Source: Cercis canadensis (taxonomy: Eukaryota > Streptophyta > Magnoliopsida > Fabales > Fabaceae). Taken from it: DNA of 64,000 nucleotides. The first letter of the stretch is position 1. Each line of letters begins with the position of its first letter. The stretch lies in the NCBI GenBank assembly GCA_003255065.1, contig QAOA01006795.1:317720-381719 (forward strand). The letters are read 5' to 3'. Positions 11,419-23,656 of this stretch are shown here, in pieces. A model generated the notes under the pieces. It searched no databases and had not been told where the DNA came from. It saw only the letters and a program-made list of their open reading frames with translations. The translations under genes and the position numbers were made by a program.

Positions 11419-13750
11419 GTGTGCATATACATGTGTACAAATAACACCATTCTATTAAATTATATATTGTTTTATTCTATTTATGCTAAATTTAAACATG
11501 TGAAGATGAAGACCAAGTTCCCTAAGTGTTCAATTATCTGTTTTATCATAATGTTATTTTATAGACTATACTAACTTTAATTTGAAAACAAATAAAAAAA
11601 AATGAATGATCTAATAAATGTACTTATTTTAGAGTAATAAAATGGTGTTTAAGTCAACTGTGTTATAAATCAATTAGTTATAAAACTCTCATCACAAAAA
11701 TATGGTTTTGTATTCGCGACCTCTCATTGACAAAATGAATGTCTCAAAGTACTCTTCACACAAAGTTATAATTATGAGTGTTTTAACAACGAGACTCTTA
11801 GAGCAGAGATAAATCGTCTCAAGTTTGATAAGTCTGACTTCATCTAAAAATTTAAATTAAGTCTTAATTTTTTAGTTATCAAACAAATAAAATAAAATAG
11901 TGTTTGATAGTTCAAAAGAGCAGCTTCAACTTTAAAATTTGCAAGTGAGGTGTACCAATTAATTGTTTGGTGACACATACATTAATTTAAACAATTGACA
12001 ATGTCAAAGTTCTTTAATTTCCAAGGCATATAAATAAGTATTAGTTTTCATATTTTTATATTTGTGGGCTTCTTTCTTTTTGTTGATGTATTTTTTTGGG
12101 CATATGATTCCGTGTATATGCACGTATGTCCATATGAAGATATTGGGCCAAGTGTACCAATCAGAGTAGTAAACAAAGTTGGGCTTGACAAGTCTATTCA
12201 TAAAAATTGAAATTTGTTTATACCATGATCTTGTGGGCTTTGACCCAATACTTGTTCTTATTAACAAATCTAATCATCAGCATGTGAGGGACGCATCAAT
12301 TTAAAAAAAAAAAATGTTTTGTTTTTTTGGTTGTGATTACGTATGTTTGTCATTGTCTTTTTTAAACAGATGATACTAAATAAACAATTTATTATTGTAG
12401 TTGAGTTTAATATGGAGGTTAATACAACATAATTAATTCAAGAACATCTTTAAAATTTTAAAGTTATAATTATTATTTTTTATATCCCTAAATAAAAAAA
12501 AATTATTTTTTACCAATTTATTTTATTATTTATCTATAATAAAATAAAAACTTTATATTGTCTTCATGAGAGATAATTACCACTTGAAATACAAAGTTAG
12601 ATGTCTATCAAAAAAAAAAAAAAAGATATTTTTGTCTTCTTTGACACGTGGGAGGCTGGATTAGTGTGCTTTAATTTGAGACCTTAGGCATAGTTGCATG
12701 AGTTGATCTAATACTTTGCTGCATTTGTCGTTAATGCACAGCCTACCTAAAAATATGCTTGGCTGTAATTAGAAAAGCATTTTAGTATGCATATTATCTC
12801 AAGTTGGTGGGGAACTTGTAACTTTGAGAAGCCCATGAATCTTGACTTAATACATGATTGGTATACACCTTTTCACATAGTTGTTTGAGATTCAAACTTG
12901 GATAGAATCAATGTACTCCTTGGGAAACACCCACTCATTAATTTTTTATTAAATAATTATCTTGGGATAAAAAGGGCCTCAAATTATAATTTATAATATT
13001 TGTTCTGATTATATTTCATTGCACATTTCATTATAAACATGTATTTCAATTTTCTTGGTAAGAGAACACAGTTTTTGAATAGAATTGTCAACAAATCACT
13101 AAAATAATAATTTTTTTTTTAAATAAGTGTTAGATATTTAATTTTGTGTCACCTTTATTGCTCTCCAATTATTTAATAGCCACTAATAAATAAACAAAAA
13201 AAATAATGTCAACTATTTTCTTTTCTTAAGTATGATAAATAATATTATTATCAAACAACTTATAACTGAATAGTATTAAAATTGATATATATGTTCAAAT
13301 TTAGATTATAAAGTTGTTAAACGTATTAAAAAACTATTTATTAAAATCAAAATATATTATATTTAGATTATCAATTCAAATTCTATCAATACTTTATACT
13401 TATCATTTGATAACTTACATTTTCTGAAGAAAAAAAACTATCCATTTATATTTTCTTAAAATCTTTCATGAGAAAGAAAAAGTTTCGAACTTGTTCTTGT
13501 TTTTTTTTTTGTTCTTTTGCTTTTTCATCATTTATTTGTCTTTCTCTTCCTCAAGTCATCTATTGACTAGTGTCTTAAAAATTACATTAAAATGTTGAAG
13601 ACTAGATAAATTGCAAAAAAAGGAAAAGTTATAGCTTTGTTGTTCACATGACAGATGACACCACGAATTAGCAATTAAACAAGTTGGATCAGCAAAAATA
13701 GAAAAGCAAATCTAGAGTTCTTTGACGAGAAGCATAATTTTCCGGTGAGA
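10570..13750. other. AT-rich intergenic stretch without recognised genes
   Basis: About 3.2 kb of strongly AT-rich DNA. It contains a T run near 10619-10633, an imperfect tandem duplication of about 20 bases (GGTTAATGGTGCAAT unit, about 10994-11032) that includes a single ambiguous base, and a TA microsatellite. No open frame shows family resemblance and no transposon ends were identified. Confidence 0.55.
11381..11414. repeat. (TA)n microsatellite
   Basis: Uninterrupted TA dinucleotides for about 34 bases. Confidence 0.9.
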
Positions 13751-14118
13751 CAAACAGACCGGAAAAGAAATGTTAGAAAAAGGCCACCGTAAACGCCGCC
13801 ACTCTGTTGACACGTAGGCTCGGTTAAACCCGGCCCAACTCCTTGATCTACGAACCGGAAGGTTCGGACGACACAGCTGGAGACAGCCTGTCACCAACAA
13901 AGTCCCACTCACCTATTCCCCTAACTACGTTCTCCCTCTCTCTCTGTCTCTTTCTCTCTCCCCCTGCCTTCGTCCCTGTCTCTCTCTCTTTCTCTCTCAC
14001 CACCCTCTCTCTTTCTGTGTCTGTGAACAAATTAGGGTTTGTTTTCCCTTTTGGCTGATCTCATTCTGTGGCTTTTGGATTCATCCTTCGACTTTACTAG
14101 ATCAAGATTCCCTGCACG

Positions 14119-15223
14119 GTAAGCTTTCTGTTGATCTGCTTTTCATGTTTTTTCTCCTCCATTTTGCTACTATTTTCACCCATTTGCTTCTCCTTGTTTG
14201 GGTTTTCTTCCCTGTACTCTATTTTCCTTCGTTTAACATTGTTCTATGTGTTTTGCTTTTGGTTAAATGTTGTTTCTTTGTGCTTGTTGGCAATTAATAT
14301 TTATAAAAGTTTATCAATTTGCTGTATATTAGTTTTTATTTTTGATTTTGCAAGCTTTGATTTAGGATTTAAATTTTAATAAAGGGTTTATGCTGTAACT
14401 GGTTGCTGAGAAAGCGTTGGAGAGAAAAAAAAAAAACTAAATTTCAGATTCTTTACCATGTTTCAGAACTGTGGAAAGTGACAATGATTCACTTAATGTG
14501 CATTATTTAGCTTTTCTCCAGCTGGTTTCGTGCATGGCAAATCTATTTATTAAGAATTCTGCGGTAAGTTTTAGCTAGTTAGTTGTTCATTTATTGCTCG
14601 GAGTACAAAATTTATGTAAAGAAGCTATTAATAGTCAAGATCCCGGGTACAATGCATTCTGACTAAGGAGTAGAATATGTCTTTGATTGGTTGGTATAAC
14701 ATAAGGGACCTTTTTCTCTTTCTTTTTTTAATTTTTTGTTCTTGCAATGGAACCTCTGTTTTTTATATTTATGTTCTAATGCTGGTTACAAATCCAGTTA
14801 GAAGACAATCTCCCCCACCTCTTCTCATGGGATTAGATGAGGCATATGAGTTTGACTCACGGTGTTAGCTCCATTGATTAAGCCCATAATATAAATGGAC
14901 ACTTGAAGCATCTTGATGTTTTGGGAACATGATATGTACTTAACCAGTCATTATCCATGTAATAATTAGTTTCACATTGATGGCTAGATTCAGATTTTTG
15001 TTTGTGTAATTAATTTCCCGTGCATTTTGGTCTCCCTCCATGTTTTATTAACATTATTACCTGAGTATTGGCATGTGGGCATGCGCAAACATGTTGTTCA
15101 TATGTTTTTTGAAAGTCCCTTATTCTTGTTTGATTAGAAAATCTTAACTGTAATATTCAAGCATCAGACTAGAGATTGGATCAAATTCCTTTGTTGCTTA
15201 TGTTCTTTTTTTCTGGATTTTAG
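14119..15223 (+). other. 5' UTR intron of the seven-pass membrane protein gene
   Basis: The CT-rich tract at about 13930-14015 and the TTAGGGTTT telo-box near 14030 are typical of a plant leader. The leader exon ends at CTGCACG/GTAAGC (14119) and resumes after GGATTTTAG at 15224, an intron of 1105 bases. Leader introns of this size are common in broadly expressed plant genes. Confidence 0.6.
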
Positions 15224-15472
15224 GTGGTTGAATTGGATAGTTAATCCTAGAAGGTATTTGTTCCAAGGTTGATGCCACACAGTATTATTGCCTTTATGTG
15301 CACATGGAAAGGTGCTACTTGATTGATAAGGAATGTTGCTGAGTTGTCTTCATCGTTGAGTGGTTATGCATGTCTAATTTGAGTTCAACCAACATATTCA
15401 ACTATTATATTTGGAACTGTGTCAGTTAAATTCTGGAAAGAAGGAGCGAATACTAGAGGATTTCCTGTATCC

Positions 15473-15667
15473 ATGCTGTCAGAGAGCATGCGTGGAATCT
15501 GTACTTCGGGTAATGCCCCTGACGAGATTTGCTGCCGATGCATTCGGTGTGGTGACAATTTGTCTAGTTGCAATCTTAATTCTTCTTGGTTTGCTCTGCA
15601 TTGTTTACTCATTTTACTTCCGCTCTCGTATTCGTCATCAAGGTTTTGTTCAACTCAGTTATTTTAG
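15473..15667 (+). other. uORF overlapping the main start codon
   Basis: An ATG at 15473 opens a 64-codon frame in a different phase from the main ORF and stops at 15667, beyond the main ATG at 15513. A shorter uORF starts near 15272. Ribosomes starting at 15473 would bypass the main start, so translation control is plausible. Confidence 0.4.
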
Positions 15668-16715
15668 TGGTCCTTGGATCATCAGAATCACATTCATCCT
15701 ATTTTCAATCTGGTGGGGTCTTGGTGAGCTTATTCGGTTAACTATTTTAAGACGTGCCCTTCACTTGAAATGGCAGGAAACTGTCTGCAAATGTTACATT
15801 GTATCAAATCTGGGGTTTGCAGAACCATGCCTCTTCCTAACCCTTGTGTTTCTCCTTCGTGCGTCCCTACAGAAAATGGACAATGGAATTATGAGCCGGA
15901 AGTGGAATGGGAAAACAGCTGGATTTATTCTTCTGTACTGCCTCCCGGTGTTTGTTCTTCAGCTCTTTGTAATTTTGATTGGACCACAGTTAGACAAGAA
16001 TAAGGTTTCTGCAAAAAACTTGCCTCATTATTTTACAAGCACAGCTGCTGCCTCTTCAATGACAAGGGATCATGATATTGCCCTCTGCACTTACCCTCTA
16101 CTCAGTACTATTCTCCTTGGACTTTTTGCCGTTATCCTGACTTCCTACCTTTTTTGGCTTGGGAGGCAGATTTTGAAATTGGTTATTAATAAGGGTTTGC
16201 AGAAGAGGGTTTACACATTGATATTCTCAGTTTCAGGTTTCCTTCCATTAAGGGTTCTTTTCCTTGGTTTATCTGTTTTATCTAAACCTGAGCATTTTAT
16301 GTTTGAAGCTCTTGCTTTCTTGGCTTTTCTTGCCCTTGTATGTTGTGCCGCGGTGTGTATATGCATGCTCGTCTACTTCCCAGTTGCAGATTGTTTAGCA
16401 CTGGGAAATCTACAAGACATAGAGGCTAGGAGAAGGCATAATGATGATCGTAATGATACCATATCTCTTATTGCTAACCAGAGTCATCTGGAAGATAATG
16501 TTGAAGAAAATGTTGGGTCTAGTCCTGGTAGATATTCTGATGCATCAACAAAGCGGGGGTCGATTTCATTTCGGACATTTGAAAAAGATGGGACTTCAAC
16601 AGGGACATTTGTTGAACTGAGCCTTTTCTCTCCCAGCCGCATTGCCACCCCTCCAGGATCACCTCCACTCCTAGGTTGGCCTATGCGACCGCCCAGACAA
16701 GTTATTGGACCATAA
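15513..16715 (+). CDS. Seven-transmembrane protein, TMEM-40/CAND2-like family
   Basis: The intronless coding exon encodes 400 aa. Hydrophobic segments, seven by eye, span roughly residues 12-34, 55-80, 105-130, 140-165, 205-230, 245-265 and 275-305. A hydrophilic C-tail of about 90 residues follows, rich in Ser, Asp and Arg and ending with a Pro-rich segment. The stretch LSYFSGPWIIRIT and the following WWGLGE are characteristic of the plant family containing Arabidopsis CAND2, proposed as a candidate GPCR and phytomelatonin receptor; that receptor role is debated in the literature. The start is the first ATG in frame; the frame extends upstream only through non-ATG codons. The leader contains a large intron and uORFs. 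The protein should sit in the plasma membrane or endomembranes. Family placement is from memory of the conserved N-terminal half, and function is not deducible from sequence. Confidence 0.75.
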   Translation: MPLTRFAADAFGVVTICLVAILILLGLLCIVYSFYFRSRIRHQGFVQLSYFSGPWIIRITFILFSIWWGLGELIRLTILRRALHLKWQETVCKCYIVSNLGFAEPCLFLTLVFLLRASLQKMDNGIMSRKWNGKTAGFILLYCLPVFVLQLFVILIGPQLDKNKVSAKNLPHYFTSTAAASSMTRDHDIALCTYPLLSTILLGLFAVILTSYLFWLGRQILKLVINKGLQKRVYTLIFSVSGFLPLRVLFLGLSVLSKPEHFMFEALAFLAFLALVCCAAVCICMLVYFPVADCLALGNLQDIEARRRHNDDRNDTISLIANQSHLEDNVEENVGSSPGRYSDASTKRGSISFRTFEKDGTSTGTFVELSLFSPSRIATPPGSPPLLGWPMRPPRQVIGP

Positions 16716-16749
16716 ATGCAGGCTAGAAACTGATTACATTGCTTGAATA

Positions 16750-18740
16750 TCATTTTTGTGGAAAAGGAAAACTGATTGTAAAGGGTTTAGCTTCAATAAG
16801 GCTTTTTTATTCTTGGTTTGCTTCCTAATTTTAGGTATAATGTTTTTGCTCAGGAATTTATTGTGAGTACTTTCTTTTCGTATTCTGTACCATCTCTACA
16901 ACTTATTTTTTCCCTTTCTAATTTTGTAATTGAAATGTTGAATACTCTTATATATGGTCATATATTCTCCTGATCATGTGTTTTTGAGTTGTTGGGCGGG
17001 ATTATATGTATTAGTTAAAAATATTCTCCACTTTTGTTTTCTCATCAGCTTTGGTAGATTCATCCACATTTCTTCTGACCGCTTGTGCAATCGTTTATTC
17101 TTGTAAGAGATTTGTGCTAGTTTTGTTTTCGCTGGGCTTAACTATAACCTTGTCATCTTATCATCCCTACAAAGCGAACGCTCCATCTATTTACACAGGT
17201 TATGTGTTTTCTTGGTCTGCCATATACTCTGTTAGTATTTGTGCTTCAAGCCATTGGGCATGAAAAGAAAGGGGAGGGAGGGTCTTGCGTGGTGAAAGAC
17301 AATAAAATAATAAGTTCTATAATTTGTCAAATTCATCCTCTTTCTGCTAAGCTCAGTAAGTTGTTCTGTCATGCATAATCTTCCTTTTGAAACTGTCATG
17401 ATATTGTCATAGTGTTGTTGCCCTGATGATGGTGGCTTTTCAGCATTTTTTTATTCTCCTTCCCAGCTGGCTGTTGGTCCTTTTAATGCGATGCCTTCTG
17501 TTCCTCAAGTAAATGGTATAACCTTTCGTGGTTCTAAAGGACCCTTGCTCACTGTCGGCACATGGTTTTGTTTTGCTCAACTCTCCTCTGGTCAATGCAG
17601 ATTCACATTATCATTTCCACTACAAAAAGATTTCAAAAACTGAACAGTCATATTGTACAACAAGATATCTGCAAAGGTATCTGTTTTCTCAACTCTAGCA
17701 TTTGTTGAACACGACAAATTAAAAAAGTGCATCCACCGAACCAATGATATACGACTAATAATTGAGAGCTATTTTCTGTAAATTTCATGTGCAGATCCAC
17801 CATGTGCTTCAGGATTTGAATATTCAATTTTCACTAAAAACGCTTCTTCATAAGATTTACATCCGATTTAGAAGAAATTGGAGATGACCCTTCATTTATA
17901 CGAATATCAAAAGGTGTAAGGACGTTGGTTGAGGTAGCATAATTGGGTGGGAAGTCAAACCAAGTCATGGATTCCCTCGTTAAAGGAAACATAGACTTTA
18001 AACCCAGCAGGTAGAGACAAAATACAACAGTTTTGAGGTCTTATCGGAGGGAGCAGAAATCATAGGAGTGTCTACCTTGTTGCATGTATAATGATAGTTC
18101 TACACTAGAATACGGTATTTCTAATCTTACATAGTTTCAATAGGTCGTACTAATTTTAGATTATATCGACTATAGCCTTGAATAATTATACTACTTATAT
18201 AGTCGTTACCCTCTTACAAATACTTACTAGTTAGCACAACCCAAATATATTTGAAAATGGAAAATTTAATTAGATCTGGCCTGGTTAAACTCTCCTCGTC
18301 TCAATTGTGCAAATTTGCACTAGTACGAATAGACAAAGTGTAAATAGCATTGGTAATTGGCACACCAATGCAAACATGCAAAATTAGCGCAACCAAGAAC
18401 TGAGTCAAATTTATTATATCCTTGATCTTTACACGATGACCCATTCACTAATTTTAAGTAACGCACTGATCATCTTGTTCATGTTAGATTGCCTCTAAAT
18501 CACCAACAAGAATAGCCACAACACACCCTTTCACAAATTAAGAAACTTCAGTTAGAACACAACAATGGGAACCCAAATCATCATCAGCTCTAATCTAGTC
18601 GTTCTCCTCCTTGATAAATTTGAAACCAACAAGTCCTCAGCAGTTACACCTACAAATTGTACAGAACAATTACAAGAATACAAGCTACCACCACACCCAA
18701 TTCTGCAGAGCAAGAGTTAAAAGAACACTACTTTAGCCAC
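16750..18740. other. 3' flank and intergenic DNA, no gene recognised
   Basis: The first few hundred bases are T-rich 3' UTR or terminator DNA of the seven-pass protein gene, and the last stretch before 18753 is 3' UTR of the minus-strand HMGA gene. Small open frames between show no resemblance to known proteins. Confidence 0.5.
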
Positions 18741-18752
18741 TAAAAGGGCCTA

Positions 18753-19806
18753 TTACTGAACGCTCACTTCAGGCAATGGAGCCTTCACTTTTGGAGGCCT
18801 ACCCCTTGGCCTCCCACTTGAGGGTGTGGTCGCGGCTGTGGTTGCAGTTGCTCCACCCAAACCTCCACTAGGCCGAGCCATCTTCCTCGGCCGCCCTCTT
18901 GGCCGGCCGCTGGTTGCCTTGGGTGGCTTTGGTGGTGCATTTGGGTCCTTTGGAGGGCGACCCCTTGGCCTTGGAGGGCCAAAAACAGTGCCCGGAGGCA
19001 GAGGATCTTTAGGCTTGGGTGGCCTTCCACGGCCTCGCCTAGGTGGGGCATTTGGGTCATGCTTCATGTAGTTGTTCTTCCAGAAGTCTAACTCTCCACT
19101 CTCCTTCATCTTATTGAGGTGCTCAGAAAGCAGTGCTGAGTGGCTCTCCGGCAATTCACCATAAGTGGATTCTATGTACTTAGATATGGCTGATTTGTTG
19201 GACCCATTCTCCTCGTTCAGTTCTTCAAGTGCTTTCATTATCATCTACAACACACCACAACTCAAACATCATTAGAGGGTGAAAAAAATTGGTGGCTTTT
19301 AGAAAAATGAGGTCTTTTCAGCAAGAGGGTTAATATCTCGTGAAAACGATAGCTCAAATTTAGATCAGATTGACCAAGTTCCGATAAGACGAAGCATTTA
19401 AGATCAATTGGAGCTAACTTCAATATCAAAAAGACAAAAATTAAAAATTGGGAACTTCAGAAGTTTTGGGTCCTTTCTGTTTGCTTAAATTCCTCAGTGA
19501 CCCTAGGCCGACATTTCAACTTACTGACTCAGCATACCCGAAACAGTGAATAAAACTAAGATAACTCACAGCTAATACGATGACAAAAAATTAATAAATG
19601 AGTCAATTGAAAAGGAAAATGGAAAGAAAAAACCAAAAAAGTAAAAGTTGTGGAAATTTTAGATTAGTTATACCTTAAATTTACTATTTTTCTTCGGATT
19701 TGGAGTAAAAAAATAAAACAAAAACTGGAATTCGCTGGGGGCTAGCTGAGTTTACCTCGGGGTAAGGTGGAAGTGATGGAGGTTTATTAACCTCTTCGGT
19801 CGCCAT
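18753..19806 (-). CDS. HMGA-type (HMG-I/Y) protein with linker-histone GH1 domain and four AT-hooks
   Basis: Two exons (19806-19756 and 19244-18753), joined in phase across a 511-base GT-AG intron, encode 180 aa. The N-terminal Pro-rich peptide leads into a linker-histone-like globular domain (about residues 12-75: PYPEMIMKALEELNE through SGELDFWKNNYMKH). The C-terminal half is built from four AT-hooks with GRP cores: RGRGRPPK, RPRGRPPK, RPRGRPRK and RPRGRPPK, separated by Pro/Lys and Ala/Thr-rich spacers. This is the plant HMGA arrangement (GH1 plus four hooks). Such proteins bind the minor groove of AT-rich DNA and act as architectural factors in the nucleus. The start is the first ATG of exon 1. 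Length and hook number are normal. It is confidently assigned to the family, though not to a particular orthologue. Confidence 0.92.
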
Positions 19807-19989
19807 TAAAGCTGCAGAAGGTGGAGCTTCGAAATGCCAATGGTGAATAGTCCCACACACACCCCCACCAAAAAAAAAAAAACAGAACTTTAACAGGGAG
19901 AGTTCAAATTTTCACAAAGGGAACAGTTTGATTTAGCTACTTGCGAAGATCTGAGGCTTGGATTTTAACTGCTAAAGAGTATGGCCTCC

Positions 19990-20735
19990 TCTTTTCCCCC
20001 TTCTCACTCATCATTCATGGAATTTGGACGGCTAGGAATTATTCAATGGATGATTATCGCACGGTTTAACTTTCATTGTAAGAGAGTCACTTGGATCAAT
20101 GACATGGCAATTATTTACAACGCAGCAGAATTGTGAAAGTACCCTTTGTCCTTTTCTGACTGTTTCTTTCGGATGAGGTTGCAGTGAAGTGAAAGCTCAC
20201 TCACCTTTCTTTTAAATTATTTGAGGGGTGAGATTATCCTATCTCGACATTTGAGTTTTTTTTACGTTATTTTAATTTTACATTGTATTATTTTTGTATA
20301 GTTAATATAATTATAAATTTATTTAATTTTTAATATCATAAATATTAATTATATAAAATTTAAATTATATTAATTATGTCAAAATAATATAATATACAAG
20401 TAAAATAATATAAAAATAACTAAATATGTGACTTATGTGATGTAGTATAGGACCACTTATTTGAGATAAATATTGGCAAGTTTTAGTATTAAAAAACAAA
20501 AAATCAAACAAGCCACACCAGTTTTCTATTTTGGAATTACCAGATAACCCACGAGTAAAAAGTTTCTTTAATGTTGATAGAAGCAACAAGACTGCAACAT
20601 TTCACCATTGCAGTAATCATAATTATACGCTAGTTAAATTCATATAAATACAATTAACATGTCTAAACATAAATAGTTCCCTTTAAACTTTTTTAGTATG
20701 ACTCAAAATTTCCGATAGTGTAAATTCAAAGTGCA
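19990..20735. other. HMGA promoter side and AT-rich intergenic DNA
   Basis: Upstream region of the HMGA gene, with a very AT-rich stretch at 20260-20400. Nothing else is recognised. Confidence 0.4.
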
Positions 20736-20819
20736 ACTCAGTACCAGTGTGTCACCATCTTCTTCAGGATTGTACTTTTCATCAACGCTTTTACTGGTCC
20801 TCTGGCCCTTGTCTCTTTT
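20736..20819 (-). pseudogene. Relic exon of a paralogous CDK-like kinase
   Basis: The minus strand reads KRDKGQRTSKSVDEKYNPEEDGDTGTE over 27 codons without a stop. It aligns with the start of the seventh coding exon of the kinase gene at 4.6-9.3 kb (KRKQQSNSVSEKYNTEEDGGAG). The identity is partial, so it derives from a paralogue rather than a recent local copy. No neighbouring kinase exons were found, and the splice acceptor that precedes this exon in the intact gene is degraded. It is an orphan fragment. Confidence 0.55.
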
Positions 20820-20829
20820 CCAGAAAACA

Positions 20830-21635
20830 ATTAAGTTCAGAAAAGCATGGACCAGGTGATCAAAACAGATACCAATTATGATTTAAACAACCATATCTTT
20901 GCAAACATAAGATTACATAAACATGCTAGAAACAGATGTTTCTGTTACTGTTTCCTTCTTATACTAATAGCAGCTATTGTTGTGGTCTCAAAGCTCTTGC
21001 TTCCAATAAAAGATGAAATGCATCTATGGTATAACCATTTCATTCAAAATAAAATTTGTCAACTGTTATAAAACAACACCTATAGAGTAAATACCTCACT
21101 TGATCCTTAGGTTCTAATATTGCAAGAGGAGTAATAGAATAGTATTTGTGATAAGATCAGACTCAATATAAATGAACTACACTGCAAAAATTATAAACAA
21201 TAATTAACACCAAGAAACAATTATCTTAACCAGAAAAAGACAACATATTCGCTACTAGAGATTTTTAAAATTAATTATATTTAATTTACAACCAAGGAGA
21301 AGATAAGAAGGAGAGTAATTAAGTAAATTGAATGCTGCAAAATGGACAGATGCAATATAAATTTTCCACTAAAGAATGTTAGATTATCATCAATCATAAG
21401 AGCCTATTTGTTCACATCAATTTGAGTACCACCATTCAAACAAGTAAAATAGCAAATGTAAAATAGTATCACTAGCAATTTAATGTCATCTATCATCATA
21501 GTATGTCCAGCTTCTTCCCTATTACCACTTATGAACTGAAAAATATTAAAAAAATCCATGTATCAGGTAACATTTTATCTAAATCCACAAAAAAGGAAAG
21601 AGGGGGGAAGGGGGGCTTGCATATACATATAGATA
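20830..21635. other. Intergenic, no gene recognised
   Basis: AT-rich DNA between the kinase relic and the F-box relics. A 74-codon plus-strand frame (20847-21071) has no family resemblance. Confidence 0.4.
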
Positions 21636-21640
21636 TGCTT

Positions 21641-22731
21641 TCAGATGTTTTCTTTATGACCTGTTCCTCTGGTGCTTCTGTGACCGTGACTGCTGCTGCT
21701 GCTTACTGGAACAATGCTATTCATAAGACAAATCCCCAGTGAACTTAGCCTGAGTCTTTTGGCTTTCTTGCTGGTAAGTTCATACCAAACAAGTTCATGA
21801 ATACCATATTTAACCAGAACTTCATTTCCACTCTTGGAATAAACTAATGGCACCATCATTCCCTCAATCACAGAATGGAAAGAGATGGAACATAGTTTAG
21901 TTCATGAGCTTTTCACAGGGTACTCCTTCATGACCCAGATATGAGCTTGATCAAATGGAGAATCTTCATAATTGACAGCAGAAAGGCACCCTCCCAAAAC
22001 CCCTAAATTTGTAAAATTAGTCCCTTTTGAACGATCCATTAAGGGCATCATAAAGTTCCTCAATCCCAAGATCAAAAGCCACAGTCTTTTTGCCTGGAGG
22101 AGGAGTCCAATGAAGACTACCACTACAAAAGACTCCTCCTGTCCAAAAATCCAAATAAAGGGCAAGCTTGGAACTTGAATCTCTGACCAAGTAGTAGTTT
22201 TTAGACTGTAAATATCTGTCAAATGGAAATCAGAGAAACCCCTTATCTGCACAACCTTGCAGTCATCATTAATGGAGTCATACCCAAACTCATTGCATCA
22301 GCTTTAGATTCTGGATTCCCTATTTGGTCAAGCTGAGCCCTGGGGTTAGAGGGCAAATTACAGAGCTTTCTGGTTGAAGGGTTCCACAGCTTGATTTCCA
22401 TTAGAAAACTCCAGCAAATCAAGCCATTGCAAGTCCCCAAAAATTCAGGGAAAGAAGTTTCCAGTGGTTGCTGCAGTTGGTGATGTTTGGATTGGTCAAT
22501 CAGCAGCTGCAGCTCATCCAAGTCCATGGTAGAAATCTTGGTGTCCTCCAAGAGGATGAGGCTTTGATGAGGGCCTGTTTGGTTGGAGGTTTTGAGATAG
22601 AGATTTATAAAGAACGAATTTTGGATCAGCCAACAGCCGAACACCAAGGTTTTGATACGCATGTGAAAGACTTGACGAGTTGTTTGCAAAATATGGATTC
22701 CATCCATCACATCAAATGGAGGGCCTGACAT
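21641..22731 (-). pseudogene. Decayed F-box gene, CPR1-like with FBA_1 domain
   Basis: Fragments in successive frames follow the order of a CPR1/CPR30-type F-box protein. A short degraded N-terminus at 22731 leads to FLGTCNGLICW and WNPSTRKLCNLPSN (first half of the F-box-associated repeat). Then FGYDSINDDCKVVQIRGF follows after a frameshift near 22290, then FCSGSLHWTPPPGKKTVAFD after a second shift near 22130. VLGGCLSAVNYED, IWVMKEY and finally PLVYSKSGNEVLVKYG lie near 21850. Two or more frame changes and a badly eroded F-box mean it cannot make a functional SCF adaptor. Intact relatives recruit targets to SCF ubiquitin ligases, and CPR1 itself controls NLR levels. Confidence 0.75.
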
Positions 22732-23220
22732 GGCTACTAAGTTTGCTAACTTTCCTCTGCTGCTGCTTGCACTTGTCTGACCTTGATTTGATTACCTTAA
22801 TATATTCTTCGGGTAGTTAGGTTTATGCGGCATCTACAGACAAAAAAGAAATGGTTAGGCGGTTGTTAAGGGAAAAAATGGTTATGCTGCTATTAAACTA
22901 TTCTGTAGGGTTCTACTAACTTAATTACAAATTGTTTGGTAAAAAAGATGATACTTACTTACCACTTGAGCTAACATGTATGAGCAAAAATTTCTTTATC
23001 TTTTTATTCACACTCATATAATTTTTAATTACTTATTTAATGTAACCTTAAATAAATGGTCTCTCTATTTAACTAATCAATATATTACTCGTGAGTTTTT
23101 TCAGTGTCTGCTTTTAGTCTGTGAACCAGTATTTTTATGCCGAGAATTTTATTGGCGTGATTCCGCGACTTCGTAAGCCTAATCTTCACAAACTCGATGA
23201 CAAGTTGGGAACTTTGCCTA

Positions 23221-23656
23221 TTACCTAAGTGGGAAAAGAGATGGTGCTTTCTGGTTAATGGATTCAAATCGTGATATCACAGTCTGCTTTCTGAATTTGC
23301 AAGCACAGCAAACCAAACCATTGGATGACCCCAAAAAGCCACGTAGGTCATGCTTCAATGCTTGATCATTAAATTCAACAGTCTCCTTGCCTGTATCCAA
23401 TTCCACCAAATATAAGCGATTAAACCCTTTTGACAATGGCAGAGAGATTGGTGCTGGTTTCCAAAGACTGCTTCAGGTGGAGTTTCACAAAAAATATTGA
23501 TTCTTTATCAGCGTACGCAAAAGTTTTGCAAGCTGAATGACCCTCGACCAAGCAAGCCCTTCTGATTAAGAAAATAGCTCCTTTTACTGTTATAGCTAGA
23601 AGTAATATATAGACAGAGAAGCTAGGTAAAAGGTACCAAAAGACATCCTTATCCAA
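23221..23656 (-). pseudogene. Second F-box relic, N-terminal part only
   Basis: Two overlapping frames together give FFVKLHLKQSLETSTNLS followed, after a one-base shift near 23430, by NRLYLVELDTG and FLGSSNGLVCC. This is the segment just after the F-box in CPR1-like proteins. The frame stops at 23221 and no C-terminal half follows. With the neighbouring relic it suggests a former tandem F-box cluster on the minus strand. Confidence 0.6.

Noticed and set aside
20847-21071. Plus-strand frame with a hydrophobic segment
   Set aside because: Looks like a membrane peptide by composition only; no homologue recognised and no gene context.
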